From positions 1-51,661 of the forward strand of contig JAFSGD010000063.1 of assembly GCA_017434845.1 (NCBI GenBank): a stretch of 51,661 nt of DNA. The letters run 5' to 3'. Positions 17,361-28,205 of this stretch are shown here, one piece after another. The DNA comes from Clostridia bacterium. Its GTDB lineage: Bacteria > Bacillota > Clostridia > Oscillospirales > CAG-382. Every line of letters starts with the position of its first letter. Position 1 is the stretch's first letter. The notes beneath the pieces were generated by a model. That model made no database searches. It saw only the letters and a list, made by a program, of their open reading frames with translations, and was not told the DNA's origin. The position numbers and the translations under genes were made by a program.

Positions 17361-17390
17361 AGGCCGTTACAATCTTAATTGTAACAGCCT
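17361..17390 (-). terminator. Intrinsic terminator of the methyltransferase transcript
   Basis: 13-base arms 17361-17373 and 17378-17390 with one wobble pair and a 4-base loop. On the minus strand they are followed by a run of T (A-run at 17356-17360). It closes the transcript that starts far upstream. Confidence 0.85.
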
Positions 17391-17405
17391 TTTCTTGAGA
17401 TTATT

Positions 17406-18119
17406 CTATTGTTTTTTGAAAACGCAGGTAACAACCGATGTTTTTAAATCACTTACTAATTCCCCACGAGGAATCTGATATTTCTGTTCGACCACACGTT
17501 TTTCGAGCAAATCGCAATCACCGAACGCCTTATCTAACACATCAAATAATTCTTCGGTTTTATAGTTCACCTCAAATTGAGGTGCCATCGGCTTGCCCGT
17601 TGCTTTATCTTTTTCGGTAACTTCGCTGTTTATTACAAGGCACGCTATGCCGTTATGGGTTAAGCCCGATTTAATATTTTCAAGAACTCTGACAAACAAC
17701 TCTTTACTTGCAACGTGCTCTAATGTCGATACAGCAACGATCATATCATATTGATTCGGTTTAATATCATATTCTTCAATCGATGAAACCGCACCGATGA
17801 TTTTATCTTCAACAGAAAATTTATTCGCGTTCAGAAGAAGCTTTTCGATAGCAAAATCCAAAAGATCAATGCATTCGATATTAACGTTATAACCCTTCAG
17901 AGTCTTTGCGATTGCAATAGCGTTTCTTCCTACACCGCAACCGAGATCAAGAATTCTGATCGTCGAAGACGTTTTATTCTTTAGTCCTTCGGTATACTTA
18001 ATAACAGTAGGAACAGGCTTGGACAGCCAACTTCCCAATTCAAACAGTTCAAATTCCGTATATGTTTTTAAATGCGATTCGCGTTCGGCGCAACGAATAC
18101 TTTCAACGTTTTGACTCAT
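17406..18119 (-). CDS. Class I SAM-dependent methyltransferase, substrate unknown
   Basis: 237 residues. The SAM-binding motif I is IRILDLGCGVGRNAIAIAK (about 54-72), motif II ECIDLLDFAIEKLL, and motif IV-like DMIVAVSTLEHV. The N-terminal TEFELFELGSWLSKPVP is not a known signature. It overlaps the upstream phosphodiesterase gene by 4 bases (ATGA), so they are translated together. No substrate can be assigned; tellurite-resistance-type TehB is one possible relative. Confidence 0.7.
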   Translation of the reverse strand: MSQNVESIRCAERESHLKTYTEFELFELGSWLSKPVPTVIKYTEGLKNKTSSTIRILDLGCGVGRNAIAIAKTLKGYNVNIECIDLLDFAIEKLLLNANKFSVEDKIIGAVSSIEEYDIKPNQYDMIVAVSTLEHVASKELFVRVLENIKSGLTHNGIACLVINSEVTEKDKATGKPMAPQFEVNYKTEELFDVLDKAFGDCDLLEKRVVEQKYQIPRGELVSDLKTSVVTCVFKKQ

Positions 18120-18856
18120 ATTTCGAATTCAGCGGTTATGGGATAGTGATCTGCTGCAACTACTTTTACGGTTTCGGCGCTTAACGCCTTTATTCCACGA
18201 GCGAAAATATAATCAATTCTCATTACAGGCTCGTTAGAAGGAAACGTCAGCTCATCCTTACCCATCGAGGCATGCACATCAACATAAAGCTCCGAAAGTC
18301 TCTGAATCACGTGATAATCGGGAATCATATTAAAATCGCCCATAAGTATGATGGGGCCTTCGGTTTTTCCGGCAATATCAAGAACCGTCTCAACCGCATT
18401 CTCGCGTTCACCGGGGCCAAGCCCGAAATGCGAGTTCAGTACTGTTAGCCTTGTTCCGTTGATATCATATTCGGTTTTAATTACGCAACGGGTTTCATAA
18501 TGGTATCCCGCAACTCGCTCGGTCGCATCGGGAATCATTATTTTCTCAAAACTTGCAATTTTCAAGCGAGAAAAAATCGCATTGCCGTAATCATAGGCAT
18601 GATCGGTTCCCGCATCAAGCGAAATCGCAGAAGCGAACCGACAATCTCCGCCCAGAGTCTCGGCAAAAAAGTCAACCTGTCTCGAATAACCCGACGAATG
18701 ATCGGGATTATTGCCGTTTCTGACCTCGTTAAAGCCCACTATATCGGCATTTTGCGAACGCACGGTTTCTGCCATCAGTGAAAGGTCGATAACATCGCCT
18801 TCAAGATTATGGTTTCTTCCGTGCTGGATATTAAAAGTCATTACTTTAATTTTCAT
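18116..18856 (-). CDS. Endonuclease/exonuclease/phosphatase-family hydrolase
   Basis: 246 residues, complete DNase-I-like (EEP) fold: MTFNIQHGRNH at the start, ADIVGFNEVRN with the metal-binding glutamate, VLNSHFGLGPGERE (His), ILMGDFNMIPD (Asp/Asn), IDYIFARG and the final ADHYPITAEF with the catalytic His. It lacks a signal peptide. Substrates in this family range from phospholipids and inositol phosphates to nucleic acids; none can be chosen here. ATG 18856 is preceded by a weak site (GAGGTATT). Confidence 0.8.
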   Translation of the reverse strand: MKIKVMTFNIQHGRNHNLEGDVIDLSLMAETVRSQNADIVGFNEVRNGNNPDHSSGYSRQVDFFAETLGGDCRFASAISLDAGTDHAYDYGNAIFSRLKIASFEKIMIPDATERVAGYHYETRCVIKTEYDINGTRLTVLNSHFGLGPGERENAVETVLDIAGKTEGPIILMGDFNMIPDYHVIQRLSELYVDVHASMGKDELTFPSNEPVMRIDYIFARGIKALSAETVKVVAADHYPITAEFEI

Positions 18857-18873
18857 AATACCTCACGAGAAAT

Positions 18874-18902
18874 CGGGGGGGCATCTGAAATGATGCCCCC
18901 CG
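18874..18902 (-). terminator. GC-rich hairpin after fhs
   Basis: GGGGGGCATC pairs with GATGCCCCCC (arms 18875-18885 and 18892-18902, six-base loop). It lies 7 bases past the fhs stop. No T-run follows on the minus strand, so it is either a weak terminator or a 3'-end stabiliser between the purine operon and the phosphodiesterase gene. Confidence 0.5.
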
Positions 18903-18908
18903 TTATTC

Positions 18909-20585
18909 TTAAAACAAACCCGATATAACGCCGTTTTCGTCAACGTCGATTTTTTCCGCGGCAGGTCGTTTAGGCAAGCCCGGCATGGTCAAAATATCGC
19001 CGGTCAAAACCACAATAAAGCCCGCACCCGCAGAAACCTTAACGTTTTTAACGGTGATCTCAAAATTCTCGGGAGCGCCAAGCTTTGAAGGATCATCAGA
19101 AAAGCTGTATTGAGTTTTCGCTATACAAACCGGCAACGAGCCGAAGCCGAGCGCTTCAAGCTCTGCGATCTGCTTTTTCGCGGCAGGCAAAACAACAATT
19201 CCGTCGCCGCCGTAAACCTTTTTAACGACTGCATCGATCTTCTCTTCGATGGTTGAATCAAGCGAATAAGAGAAGGTGAAATCGCCCTGCTCTACTTCGC
19301 AAAGGCGAACAACCTCTTTTGCCAAAGCCTCGCCGCCTTTTCCACCCTCGGCCCAAACGGTCGACAGAACGGTATTAACGCCAAGCTCGCGGCATTTTTC
19401 GATAATAAAATCGATTTCGTTATCGGTATCCGTCGGAAAACGGTTGACCGCAACAACGCAAGGAAGCTTATATACGTTTTTGATATTGGAAACGTGCCTT
19501 AAAAGATTGGGGATTCCGAGTTCGAGCGCACCGAGATCCTCGGTAGCAAGCTCGTTCTTTGCAAGTCCGCCGTGCATTTTAAGCGCACGCACGGTTGCAA
19601 CGACTACAACCGCATCGGGTGTAAGCCCTGCTTTTCGGCATTTTATATCAAGGAACTTTTCGGCACCGAGATCTGCACCGAATCCCGCTTCGGTAACGGT
19701 GTAATCGCCCATTTTAAGCGCCATTTTGGTTGCGATAACCGAGTTACAGCCATGTGCAATATTTGCAAACGGACCGCCGTGAACAAACGCAGGAGTCCCC
19801 TCTAACGTTTGAACAAGGTTAGGCTTTAAAGCATCCTTAAGCAGTGCCGTCATCGCACCTGCGGCATTTAATTGTCCGCAGGTAACGGGAGCGTTATCGT
19901 AAGTATATCCTACGATAATTTCCGAAAGCCGCTTCTTTAGATCGGTTATCGAATCCGACAAGCAAAGAACCGCCATTATCTCGGATGCAACGGTTATATC
20001 AAATCCGTCTTCTCGCGGCGTACCGTTAGCCTTACCACCCAAGCCGTCGACAACAAAACGAAGCTGACGGTCGTTCATGTCAACGCAACGCTTCCAGGTA
20101 ATACGGCGCACGTCGATATTAAGCTCATTTCCCTGCTGAATGTGATTATCCAGCATTGCTGCGAGCAGATTGTTTGCCGCGCCGATAGCGTGGAAATCAC
20201 CCGTAAAATGCAAATTAATATCTTCCATAGGCACGACCTGAGCATATCCGCCGCCTGCAGCACCGCCCTTAACGCCGAACACAGGGCCAAGCGAAGGCTC
20301 ACGCAGAGCAACGGTAACGTCTTTACCTATGCGCTTTAAGCCATCTGCCAAGCCTATCGTGGTCGTGGTCTTGCCTTCTCCGGCAGGAGTTGGCGTTATT
20401 GCCGTAACCAATATAAGCTTACCGTCTTTTTTATCGGATTCATTAAGAAGAGAAAGGTCTATTTTTGCTTTATATCTGCCGTATTGCTCAATATATTTTT
20501 CATCAACGTGAGCCGTTTCCGCAATTTCCATAATCGGCTTCATCTTACAGCTTTGAGCAATCTCAATATCGGTTTTATATTGCAT
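18909..20585 (-). CDS. fhs: Formate-tetrahydrofolate ligase
   Basis: 558 residues, usual length. It makes 10-formyl-THF from formate, THF and ATP. The ATP loop is [20 protein letters not shown] (about residues 59-78), followed by [40 protein letters not shown] and the C-terminal [18 protein letters not shown] 20585 follows AGGGAG; the longer frame from 20627 overlaps purL. As the last gene of the pur operon it supplies formyl donor to PurN and the AICAR transformylase. Confidence 0.96.
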   Translation of the reverse strand: MQYKTDIEIAQSCKMKPIMEIAETAHVDEKYIEQYGRYKAKIDLSLLNESDKKDGKLILVTAITPTPAGEGKTTTTIGLADGLKRIGKDVTVALREPSLGPVFGVKGGAAGGGYAQVVPMEDINLHFTGDFHAIGAANNLLAAMLDNHIQQGNELNIDVRRITWKRCVDMNDRQLRFVVDGLGGKANGTPREDGFDITVASEIMAVLCLSDSITDLKKRLSEIIVGYTYDNAPVTCGQLNAAGAMTALLKDALKPNLVQTLEGTPAFVHGGPFANIAHGCNSVIATKMALKMGDYTVTEAGFGADLGAEKFLDIKCRKAGLTPDAVVVVATVRALKMHGGLAKNELATEDLGALELGIPNLLRHVSNIKNVYKLPCVVAVNRFPTDTDNEIDFIIEKCRELGVNTVLSTVWAEGGKGGEALAKEVVRLCEVEQGDFTFSYSLDSTIEEKIDAVVKKVYGGDGIVVLPAAKKQIAELEALGFGSLPVCIAKTQYSFSDDPSKLGAPENFEITVKNVKVSAGAGFIVVLTGDILTMPGLPKRPAAEKIDVDENGVISGLF

Positions 20586-20598
20586 TTTATTCTCCCTA

Positions 20599-23500
20599 TT
20601 ATTTGAAATAGCGAACTGCCGCTTCAAACATTCTTATGTCATACTCGCCGGGAACGTTTTTATAAAGACCCGCACCGATACGCTCACTATGACCCATTTT
20701 ACCGATTACTCTGCCGTCGGGAGAGGTTATTCCCTCAATAGCGCAAACAGAACCGTTGGGATTAAAGTGAACGTCGCCCGTTGCGTTTCCGTTAAGATCA
20801 ACGTATTGGGTTGCGATCTGACCGTTTTCGGCAAGCTGAGCAATAAGCTCGGCAGAAGCAAGGAATCTGCCCTCGCCGTGAGATATGGGAACGTTATAAA
20901 CGTCACCAACGTTGGTCAATGCGAGCCAAGGAGACTTGTTGGAGGCAACACGCGTATGAACGATGCGCGACTGGTGGCGCGAAATGGTATTGAACGTAAG
21001 CGTGGGGCAATTCTCATCGGTATCGATAATCTTGCCGAAAGGAACCAAGCCCAGCTTAATAAGAGCCTGGAAACCGTTGCAAATACCACACATCAAGCCA
21101 TCGCGGTTATCGAGAAGATCGGTAACACCTTCTTTTATAGCAGCGTTGCGGAAGAATGCGGTAATAAACTTAGCGCTTCCGTCGGGCTCATCGCCGCCCG
21201 AAAATCCGCCGGGGATAAATACTATTTGCGCAGTCTTAAGCTCGTTTGCAAAGCGTTCTATGCTCGAGCTTATTCCCGAAGCGGTAAGGTTGTTAACAAC
21301 AATTATTTCGGGCTCTGCACCTGCATCGCGAACAGCCTTGGCGGAATCATATTCGCAGTTGGTTCCGGGGAACGCGGGAATCAAAACCTTGGGCTTTGCG
21401 GACTTAATTCTCGGTGCAACGCGAGATTCTGCATTAAAGCTATATGTCGGTACGTTATCTTCGCTGTCGGGAATGTTGCAGGAGAACACGCTTTCAAGCT
21501 TATCTTCATAAATACCGAGCATTTCCTTAATGCAAAGCTTTTCGGAATTGTATTCTATCGCACCGTTATCGGTAACCTCACCGATAAGCTTTCCGCAATC
21601 AACGTCAGACTCAACCTCGAGAACGAACGAACCATAGGAATAACCGAACATTTCGGATACCGAAATATCAGAGTTATACTTAAATCCGAACATGTTGCCA
21701 AAGCACATTTTCATAACCGCTTCAGCTATACCGCCGATACCGGGAGTGTAGCATGAAACGGCTTTACCGCTTCTGAGAAGCTCGGTAACCTTATCGAAAA
21801 CGGAAAGAAGCGATTCGAGCTTAGGAAGCTTATCGTCGCCGAATTCGGGCGAAAGAACAATAACCTTATTCCCCGCTTTCTTGAATTCGGGCGAAACAAC
21901 CTCGCAGGTCTTTCCGGTTGTAACCGCGAAAGAAACGAGTGTGGGAGGAACGTCGAGATTCTCGAATGAACCGCTCATCGAGTCTTTACCGCCGATAGAG
22001 CCTATACCAAGCTCCATTTGGGCTCTGTATGCGCCAAGCAATGCGGCAAGAGGCTTGCCCCAGCGCTTGGGATCCTTACCAAGGCGTTCGAAATATTCCT
22101 GGAACGTAAGATAAACGTCTTTGAACTGCGCACCAGTTGCGATAAGCTTACATACAGATTCAATAACCGCAAGATAAGCGCCGTGGAAGGGGCTTTGCTC
22201 GGTTATGAAGGGGTTATAGCCCCAAGACATGAATGAACAGTTATCGGTGTGTTTCTTTTCAACCGAGATCTTCTGAACCATTGCCTGAATAGGTGTTAAC
22301 TGATATTTGCCGCCAAAGGGCATAAGAACCGTGCCTGCGCCTATGGTGGAGTCAAAGCGTTCAGAGAGACCGCGTTTAGAGCAAACGTTAAGATCGGAAG
22401 CGAGCGCTTTATAATTATCTTCAAAGCCGCCGTTTACAGTCTTGGGCTCATAGCTGCATGCAGGTGCAGAAACGTTAATGTGCTTATCCGCGCCGTTGGA
22501 ATTAAGGAATTCGCGGCTGAGATCAACTATCTTATTACCGTTCCAATGCATTACAAGACGGGGATCCGCCTGAACGGTTGCAACCTGAACGGCGCTGAGG
22601 TTTTCGGTATACGCGAGCTCAAGGAAGCGCGCAACGTCCTTAGCCTCAACAACAACCGCCATTCTTTCCTGCGATTCGCTGATCGCAAGCTCGGTTCCGT
22701 CAAGACCTTCGTATTTCTTGGGAACAGCGTTCAAATCTATAACAAGACCGTCGGCAAGCTCACCGATAGCAACCGAAACGCCGCCTGCACCGAAGTCGTT
22801 ACAGCGCTTGATCAAGCGGCTGGCTTCTGCGTTTCTGAACAGGCGCTGAAGCTTTCTTTCTTCGGGAGCATTACCCTTTTGAACCTCTGCACCGCAGGTT
22901 TCAAGCGATTTAGAGGTGTGTGATTTGGAAGAACCGGTTGCACCGCCGCATCCGTCGCGGCCGGTTGCACCGCCGAGAAGAATAACCGCATCACCGGGAG
23001 CGGGACGCTCACGGCGTACGTTTTCAGCGGGAGCCGCCGCAATAACGGCACCGATTTCCATACGCTTTGCAGCATATCCGGGATGGTATATTTCATCAAC
23101 TATGCCGGTAGCAAGACCGATCTGGTTACCGTATGAAGAATAGCCCGCAGCAGCCGTTGTAACTATTTTACGCTGAGGAAGCTTGCCCTTTATTGTTTCG
23201 GAAACCGGCACAAGAGGATCTGCCGCGCCCGTAACACGCATTGCGCCGTAAACGTAGGATCTGCCCGAAAGCGGATCGCGTATTGCACCGCCGATACAGG
23301 TAGCAGCGCCGCCGAAAGGCTCGATCTCGGTCGGATGATTGTGTGTTTCGTTCTTAAAGAGAAGCAGCCAAGGCTCAACAACGCCATCTACTTCAACGTC
23401 GACCTTAACGGTGCAAGCATTGATTTCCTCAGACTCATCAAGCTTATCGAGCTTGCCCTGCTTTTTAAGCGATCTTACCGCAAGTGTCGCAATATCCATA

Positions 23501-24288
23501 AGGCAAACGGGCTTGGTTCTGCCGAGCGCCTTTCTTTCTGCAATATATTCATCATACGCCTTGCGAAGAAGCTCGTCCTCAAACGTAACGTTATCGATAA
23601 CCGTGAGGAAGGTTGTGTGACGGCAATGATCCGACCAATAGGTATCGATCATTCTTATTTCGGTAATAGTGGGGTCTCTTTGCTCGTTTATAAAATACTG
23701 CTGACAGAATATAATATCATCAATATCCATTGCGAGTCCATATTCGTTAATGAACGCTTCAAGTCCCGCTCTGTCAAGCTTTATAAAGCCCTCAAGCGTT
23801 TTAACGGTTTCGGGAATAACATATTCCGTTTTAAGAGTTTCAGGCTTATCAAGAACAGCCTCGCGCGATTCAACCGGGTTTATGACGTACTTTTTGATTG
23901 CATTGATCTCATCGGCACTGAGATCACCGTAAAGCGCATAAACGCGCGCCGTTTTAATAACGGGACGTTCACCCTGAGAAATGATCTGAATACACTGAGC
24001 CGCAGAATCGGCACGCTGATCAAACTGCCCGGGCAAATATTCAACCGCAAAAACGTATCCGTTTCCAAGCTCGGCTTCCTCGCTTACGATATCAAGCTGA
24101 GGCTCGGAAAAAACCGTGGTTTTAGCATATTCAAAAAGCTCGGATGCAATATTTTCCACATCATAACGGTTAAGTAATCTAACGTCGGTTAAAGACTCGA
24201 TGCCAAGAAGACTTTTGGCATCCGAAAGAAGAGCCTTTGCCTCGAAAGCAAGCTCTTTTTTCTTTTCAACAAATACTCTGAATACCAT
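20599..24288 (-). CDS. purL: Phosphoribosylformylglycinamidine synthase, single chain
   Basis: 1229 residues combining PurS-, PurL- and PurQ-like parts in one chain. It converts FGAR plus glutamine and ATP to FGAM. The synthase part has [16 protein letters not shown], the [28 protein letters not shown] block and [13 protein letters not shown]. The C-terminal class I glutaminase has [12 protein letters not shown], nucleophile GICNGF (Cys1070) and GHSER (His1200, Glu1202), so it can release its own ammonia. It starts 1 base after the purD stop with AGGTGAA in front. Separate purS and purQ are not needed. Confidence 0.96.
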   Translation of the reverse strand: MVFRVFVEKKKELAFEAKALLSDAKSLLGIESLTDVRLLNRYDVENIASELFEYAKTTVFSEPQLDIVSEEAELGNGYVFAVEYLPGQFDQRADSAAQCIQIISQGERPVIKTARVYALYGDLSADEINAIKKYVINPVESREAVLDKPETLKTEYVIPETVKTLEGFIKLDRAGLEAFINEYGLAMDIDDIIFCQQYFINEQRDPTITEIRMIDTYWSDHCRHTTFLTVIDNVTFEDELLRKAYDEYIAERKALGRTKPVCLMDIATLAVRSLKKQGKLDKLDESEEINACTVKVDVEVDGVVEPWLLLFKNETHNHPTEIEPFGGAATCIGGAIRDPLSGRSYVYGAMRVTGAADPLVPVSETIKGKLPQRKIVTTAAAGYSSYGNQIGLATGIVDEIYHPGYAAKRMEIGAVIAAAPAENVRRERPAPGDAVILLGGATGRDGCGGATGSSKSHTSKSLETCGAEVQKGNAPEERKLQRLFRNAEASRLIKRCNDFGAGGVSVAIGELADGLVIDLNAVPKKYEGLDGTELAISESQERMAVVVEAKDVARFLELAYTENLSAVQVATVQADPRLVMHWNGNKIVDLSREFLNSNGADKHINVSAPACSYEPKTVNGGFEDNYKALASDLNVCSKRGLSERFDSTIGAGTVLMPFGGKYQLTPIQAMVQKISVEKKHTDNCSFMSWGYNPFITEQSPFHGAYLAVIESVCKLIATGAQFKDVYLTFQEYFERLGKDPKRWGKPLAALLGAYRAQMELGIGSIGGKDSMSGSFENLDVPPTLVSFAVTTGKTCEVVSPEFKKAGNKVIVLSPEFGDDKLPKLESLLSVFDKVTELLRSGKAVSCYTPGIGGIAEAVMKMCFGNMFGFKYNSDISVSEMFGYSYGSFVLEVESDVDCGKLIGEVTDNGAIEYNSEKLCIKEMLGIYEDKLESVFSCNIPDSEDNVPTYSFNAESRVAPRIKSAKPKVLIPAFPGTNCEYDSAKAVRDAGAEPEIIVVNNLTASGISSSIERFANELKTAQIVFIPGGFSGGDEPDGSAKFITAFFRNAAIKEGVTDLLDNRDGLMCGICNGFQALIKLGLVPFGKIIDTDENCPTLTFNTISRHQSRIVHTRVASNKSPWLALTNVGDVYNVPISHGEGRFLASAELIAQLAENGQIATQYVDLNGNATGDVHFNPNGSVCAIEGITSPDGRVIGKMGHSERIGAGLYKNVPGEYDIRMFEAAVRYFK

Positions 24289-24289
24289 T

Positions 24290-25561
24290 TCAATTCACCT
24301 CTGTTGCTTTAAGAGCGCGAGCACCGATGTCTTTGCGGTAATAAGCGTTTTCAAAGCTGATTTCCTTTACCATTTTGTAAGAGGCATCTATAGCCTCGGA
24401 AAGACCGGAAGCAATGGCTGTAACACCCAAAACTCTTCCGCCCGAAGTAACGAGCTTACCGTCTTTAATGGAGGCGCCCGCAACGTAAACGTTATCGGCA
24501 ACCGAATCGGGAATGGTTATTTCGAAGCCCTTGCCGTATTTTTCGGGATAACCGTTCGATGCCATAATTACACAGCAAGCGTTTTTATCGCTGAATTTAA
24601 CATCAATATCGGCGAGCCTTCCGTTTGTAACCGCCTGCATAACAGTTAACAGATCGGTTTCAAGAAGAGGCAGAACCACCTGAGTTTCGGGATCACCGAA
24701 ACGGCAGTTATATTCTATAACCTTAGGGCCGTCCTTCGTGAGCATAAGACCGAAATAGAGACAACCCTTAAAGGTTCTGCCTTCGGCGTTCATCGCGTTT
24801 ATAGTGGGAAGGAAAATTCTTTCCATACACTCGTCTGCGATTTCTTTGGTATAATAAGGATTCGGCGCGACAGTTCCCATGCCGCCGGTATTCAATCCAA
24901 CGTCGCCATCGCCGATGCGCTTATGATCCATCGACGAGATCATAGGCACAACCGTATTTCCATCTGTGAACGCAAGAACCGAAACCTCGGGACCCTCCAA
25001 AAATTCCTCAACTACGATTCTTTCGCCGCTTGCACCGAACGCCTTATCGCACATCATCGATTTAACGGCGGCAATCGCTTCATCACGGGTGAACGCAATT
25101 ATAACGCCCTTGCCGAGCGCAAGACCATCGGCTTTAATAACCGTTGGAATGGGCGCGGTTGCAATATACTGCAATGCGGCATCAACGTTATCGAACACCT
25201 CGCAAGCCGCAGTGGGAATAGAATATTTTTTCATCAATTCCTTAGAAAACACCTTGCTGCCCTCGATAATTGCAGCATTCGCACGAGGACCAAAGCAAGG
25301 AATTCCCTTTCCCTCAAGCGCATCAACGCAACCGAGAACAAGCGGATCATCGGGTGCCACTATTGCATAATCAATTCTGTTCTCGACCGCAAATGCAACG
25401 ATCTTATCAATATCCTTCGCGCCGATATCAACGCAGGTTGCGCCGCGTGCAATTCCGCCGTTACCCGGAAGCGCATAAATCTCGGAAACCGAAGGGTTTT
25501 CTTTAATTTTGCTGATGATAGCGTGCTCTCTGCCGCCACCACCGACTACCATTATTTTCAT
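24290..25561 (-). CDS. purD: Phosphoribosylamine-glycine ligase
   Basis: 423 residues, ATP-grasp enzyme that makes GAR from phosphoribosylamine, glycine and ATP. N-terminal VVGGGGREHAII, ATP-grasp loops VIKADGLALGKGV and RIVVEEFLEGPEVSVLAFTDG, LNTGGMGTVAPNPYY, and the metal region YNCRFGDPETQVVLP are all present. Length and order are normal. Confidence 0.97.
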   Translation of the reverse strand: MKIMVVGGGGREHAIISKIKENPSVSEIYALPGNGGIARGATCVDIGAKDIDKIVAFAVENRIDYAIVAPDDPLVLGCVDALEGKGIPCFGPRANAAIIEGSKVFSKELMKKYSIPTAACEVFDNVDAALQYIATAPIPTVIKADGLALGKGVIIAFTRDEAIAAVKSMMCDKAFGASGERIVVEEFLEGPEVSVLAFTDGNTVVPMISSMDHKRIGDGDVGLNTGGMGTVAPNPYYTKEIADECMERIFLPTINAMNAEGRTFKGCLYFGLMLTKDGPKVIEYNCRFGDPETQVVLPLLETDLLTVMQAVTNGRLADIDVKFSDKNACCVIMASNGYPEKYGKGFEITIPDSVADNVYVAGASIKDGKLVTSGGRVLGVTAIASGLSEAIDASYKMVKEISFENAYYRKDIGARALKATEVN

Positions 25562-25577
25562 TTATCCTCCGAATTCA

Positions 25578-26762
25578 TCAATGGTGGAACAAACGCATTC
25601 CGGTAAATACCATTGTCATGTTATATTTATTACAGCAATCGATAACCGCATCGTCACGAATAGATCCGCCCGGCTCGGCAATATATTTTACACCGCTCTT
25701 ATAAGCGCGCTCAATATTATCAAAGAACGGGAAGAATGCATCAGAGCCAAGCGCAACGTTATCAACGCTGTCAAGATATGCTCTTATCTCATCATCGGTA
25801 AGAGGTTCGGGACGGGAGGTGAAATACTTCTGCCAATTACCGTCGGCGCAAACATCCTCTTCGTTTTTGTTGATATAACCGTCGATAACGTTATCTCTGT
25901 CGGGTCTGCCGATATCGGAACGGAAAGGAAGATTCAATACCTTTTCGTGCTGACGCAAGAACCAAGTATCTGCCTTTGTTCCCGCAAGACGCGTGCAATG
26001 GATACGAGACTGCTGACCCGCACCAACACCTATAGCCTGACCGTCAACGGCAAAGCAAACCGAATTCGATTGAGTGTATTTCAAGGTTATAAGCGCAATT
26101 ATAAGATCGCGAATTGCAGATTCGGGAAGCTCTTTGTTTGCGGTAACGCAATTGGCAAGAAGCTCCTTATTGATTTTAAAGTTGTTTCTTCCCTGCTCAA
26201 AGGTTATTCCGAAAACCTGTTTTCTTTCGGCCTCTGCAGGAACGTAATCGGGATCGATTTTAACGATATTGTAGTTACCCTTGCGCTTTGAACGAAGTAT
26301 CTCGAGTGCTTCGGGCTCATATCCGGGTGCGATTATGCCATCCGAAACCTCGCGAGCGATCATCTTAGCTGTAGTAACGTCGCAAACGTCGGAAAGTGCA
26401 ACCCAATCCCCGAAGGAACACATTCTGTCGGTTCCTCTTGCGCGCGCATAAGCGCAAGCCAAGGGCGAATCGTCCAAGCCCTCGATATCATCAACAAAGC
26501 AAGCCTTTTTAAGCTTGTCGGAAAGCGGCACGCCAACAGCCGCAGAAGTGGGGCTTACGTGCTTGAAAGAGGTAACGGCAGGAAGGCCGAGCGCCTCTTT
26601 AAGCTCCTTAACGAGCTGCCAAGAGTTAAAGGCATCAAGAAAATTGATATATCCGGGTCTGCCGTTGAGAATTTCTATAGGAAGATCCGAGCCGTCATGC
26701 ATAAAGATTTTAGAAGGCTTTTGATTAGGGTTACAACCGTATTTAAGTTCAAACTCTTTCAT
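25578..26762 (-). CDS. Stand-alone AICAR formyltransferase (PurH C-terminal-type)
   Basis: 394 residues. It corresponds only to the transformylase half of bifunctional PurH. The catalytic Lys-His pair is in TSFKHVSPTSAAVG (about residues 66-67), with CSFGDWVALSDVCD, SNSVCFAVDGQAIGVGAGQQSR and SDAFFPFFDN following. The MGS-like IMP cyclohydrolase domain that normally precedes it (about 200 residues) is absent. The ATG at 26762 has GAGGTGA in front, so the gene is complete, not truncated. The missing cyclohydrolase step is supplied by the next upstream gene. It uses 10-formyl-THF made by fhs. Confidence 0.92.
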   Translation of the reverse strand: MKEFELKYGCNPNQKPSKIFMHDGSDLPIEILNGRPGYINFLDAFNSWQLVKELKEALGLPAVTSFKHVSPTSAAVGVPLSDKLKKACFVDDIEGLDDSPLACAYARARGTDRMCSFGDWVALSDVCDVTTAKMIAREVSDGIIAPGYEPEALEILRSKRKGNYNIVKIDPDYVPAEAERKQVFGITFEQGRNNFKINKELLANCVTANKELPESAIRDLIIALITLKYTQSNSVCFAVDGQAIGVGAGQQSRIHCTRLAGTKADTWFLRQHEKVLNLPFRSDIGRPDRDNVIDGYINKNEEDVCADGNWQKYFTSRPEPLTDDEIRAYLDSVDNVALGSDAFFPFFDNIERAYKSGVKYIAEPGGSIRDDAVIDCCNKYNMTMVFTGMRLFHH

Positions 26763-26773
26763 CGTTAATCACC

Positions 26774-27490
26774 TCAAGCGTTTTTATTTATGATTCTGGT
26801 CTCTGTTTCGTTTGTTGCGAGATCAATATATCTAACAAAAAGCGAGACCTTATTTTCTTCGTTAAGATTGCTCCATATAAGATCAGTGAGCGCATCAATA
26901 TCAAGATCGGGAAGCTCAAGCGTTTTGGGCTCCCCCTCGAAGGAAGGAAGCGGATCGCCCTCGCTGTTATAAGTATGAATAAACTTTGCCCTGCCTGCAA
27001 TGGGGTTTGAATATGCATAGGTGAATCTTTCACAAGACGAATCATCGCCCTCAGCGCTCTTCAAAATCGACATTGCATAGTTCATCTCACCGTTCTCATG
27101 GTGGATAATGCCGGAAATACGGGGAGTGAAGTTGGGCTTATCATCCTCAAATTCTCTGGTTCTGAGCGCCTGCTCAAAGGTCATTTGTTTATCCATGAGC
27201 TCATAGATAGTGTCGGTTTGGTCGCCGTTCGTAACGATCGTTTTGTTTCCGAGAACACGAACGGGATAATAAATTATCAAATGAGGATCTACCATTTTCG
27301 ATTCATCGAAAGCCTTTGTGCGCATTGCATTGCCCTCGGCGACGAAAATACGGTTGCGGCTGTTAACGCTTCTTCCCATAATGAAATAAGCCGTTATCGC
27401 CTTTTTGCCGTCGGCAGACTTGCCGATCATTATTCCTCTGCCGTGATACTTTAAAGAATTCAGTTCGTTTGCAATAGTAGATACCTTCAT
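26774..27490 (-). CDS. purO: IMP cyclohydrolase, archaeal PurO-like family
   Basis: 238 residues beginning NELNSLKYHGRGIMIGKSADGKKAITAYFIMGRS, with the RNRIFVAEG and DPHLIIYYPVRV strands. This is the pattern of the IMP_cyclohyd (PurO-like, NTN-hydrolase-fold) family, not the MGS-like domain of PurH. It closes FAICAR to IMP. Its place between purN and the stand-alone transformylase supports that job. RBS AAAGGAG lies before ATG 27490. The gene symbol follows the archaeal name and is an inference. Confidence 0.85.
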   Translation of the reverse strand: MKVSTIANELNSLKYHGRGIMIGKSADGKKAITAYFIMGRSVNSRNRIFVAEGNAMRTKAFDESKMVDPHLIIYYPVRVLGNKTIVTNGDQTDTIYELMDKQMTFEQALRTREFEDDKPNFTPRISGIIHHENGEMNYAMSILKSAEGDDSSCERFTYAYSNPIAGRAKFIHTYNSEGDPLPSFEGEPKTLELPDLDIDALTDLIWSNLNEENKVSLFVRYIDLATNETETRIINKNA

Positions 27491-27491
27491 T

Positions 27492-28133
27492 TTATTCTCC
27501 TTTAATAATTACTCTGTTGTTCTCAACGGCGATTTTGCCGTCGCAAAACAGCCTTACCGCCTCGGGAAGAATCTTCCATTCGGCCTCTTCCATGATCCTT
27601 TTTTGAAGGGTTTCGGGTGTATCACCTTGTTTCACCTCGACAGCCTTTTGAAGCACAATAGGACCTGCATCACATTCTGGTGTAACGATATGAACGGTAG
27701 CACCCGAAACCTTAACGCCCTTTTCGAGCGCGGCTTCGTGAACGCGCAAGCCATAAAATCCTTTTCCGCAAAAAGACGGAATAAGCGCCGGGTGAACATT
27801 AAGTATTCTGTTTGGAAATGCCTTATATACCGTTTCGTCGATTATCGTTAAGAAACCTGCGAGAACAACGAGATCAATACCCGCTGAAAGCATTTCATCT
27901 GCAAGTGCATTTGAATAATCAGCTATGCTTTCATAGTCCTTTCGGGCAAGCACCTTGGCTTCGATATCATTCTTCTCAGCTCTTTCTAATGCATAAACGC
28001 CCGCCTTTGAAGCAATCACCAACGAAATTTTTCCGTTACCGAGATCGCCTCTTTTTTCAGCATCAATAAGCGCCTGAAGATTAGTTCCGCCTCCGGAAAC
28101 CAAAACCGCAATTTTTATAGGTTTATCAGACAT
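27492..28133 (-). CDS. purN: GAR formyltransferase
   Basis: 213 residues. Transfers formyl from 10-formyl-THF to GAR. N-terminal IAVLVSGGGTNLQALID, catalytic NVHPALIPSFCGKGFYG (Asn, His) and VHIVTPECDAGPIV (Asp) are all present. ATG 28133 follows AAAAGGAA. It is separated from purM by a hairpin. Confidence 0.96.
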   Translation of the reverse strand: MSDKPIKIAVLVSGGGTNLQALIDAEKRGDLGNGKISLVIASKAGVYALERAEKNDIEAKVLARKDYESIADYSNALADEMLSAGIDLVVLAGFLTIIDETVYKAFPNRILNVHPALIPSFCGKGFYGLRVHEAALEKGVKVSGATVHIVTPECDAGPIVLQKAVEVKQGDTPETLQKRIMEEAEWKILPEAVRLFCDGKIAVENNRVIIKGE

Positions 28134-28157
28134 TTCCTTTTACCCTTTCATAAAACA

Positions 28158-28196
28158 ACAATAGGCATAGGCGGCAAAAACCGCCTATGTCATTGT
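28158..28196 (-). terminator. Hairpin between purM and purN, partial terminator
   Basis: Nine-bp stem CATAGGCGG (28166-28174) and CCGCCTATG (28181-28189), extended by an outer ACAAT/ATTGT pair. Minus-strand transcription then meets only a mixed GTTGTTTTA tract. It lies inside the operon, so it probably lowers read-through or protects the upstream mRNA. Confidence 0.5.
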
Positions 28197-28205
28197 TTTT
28201 GTAAA

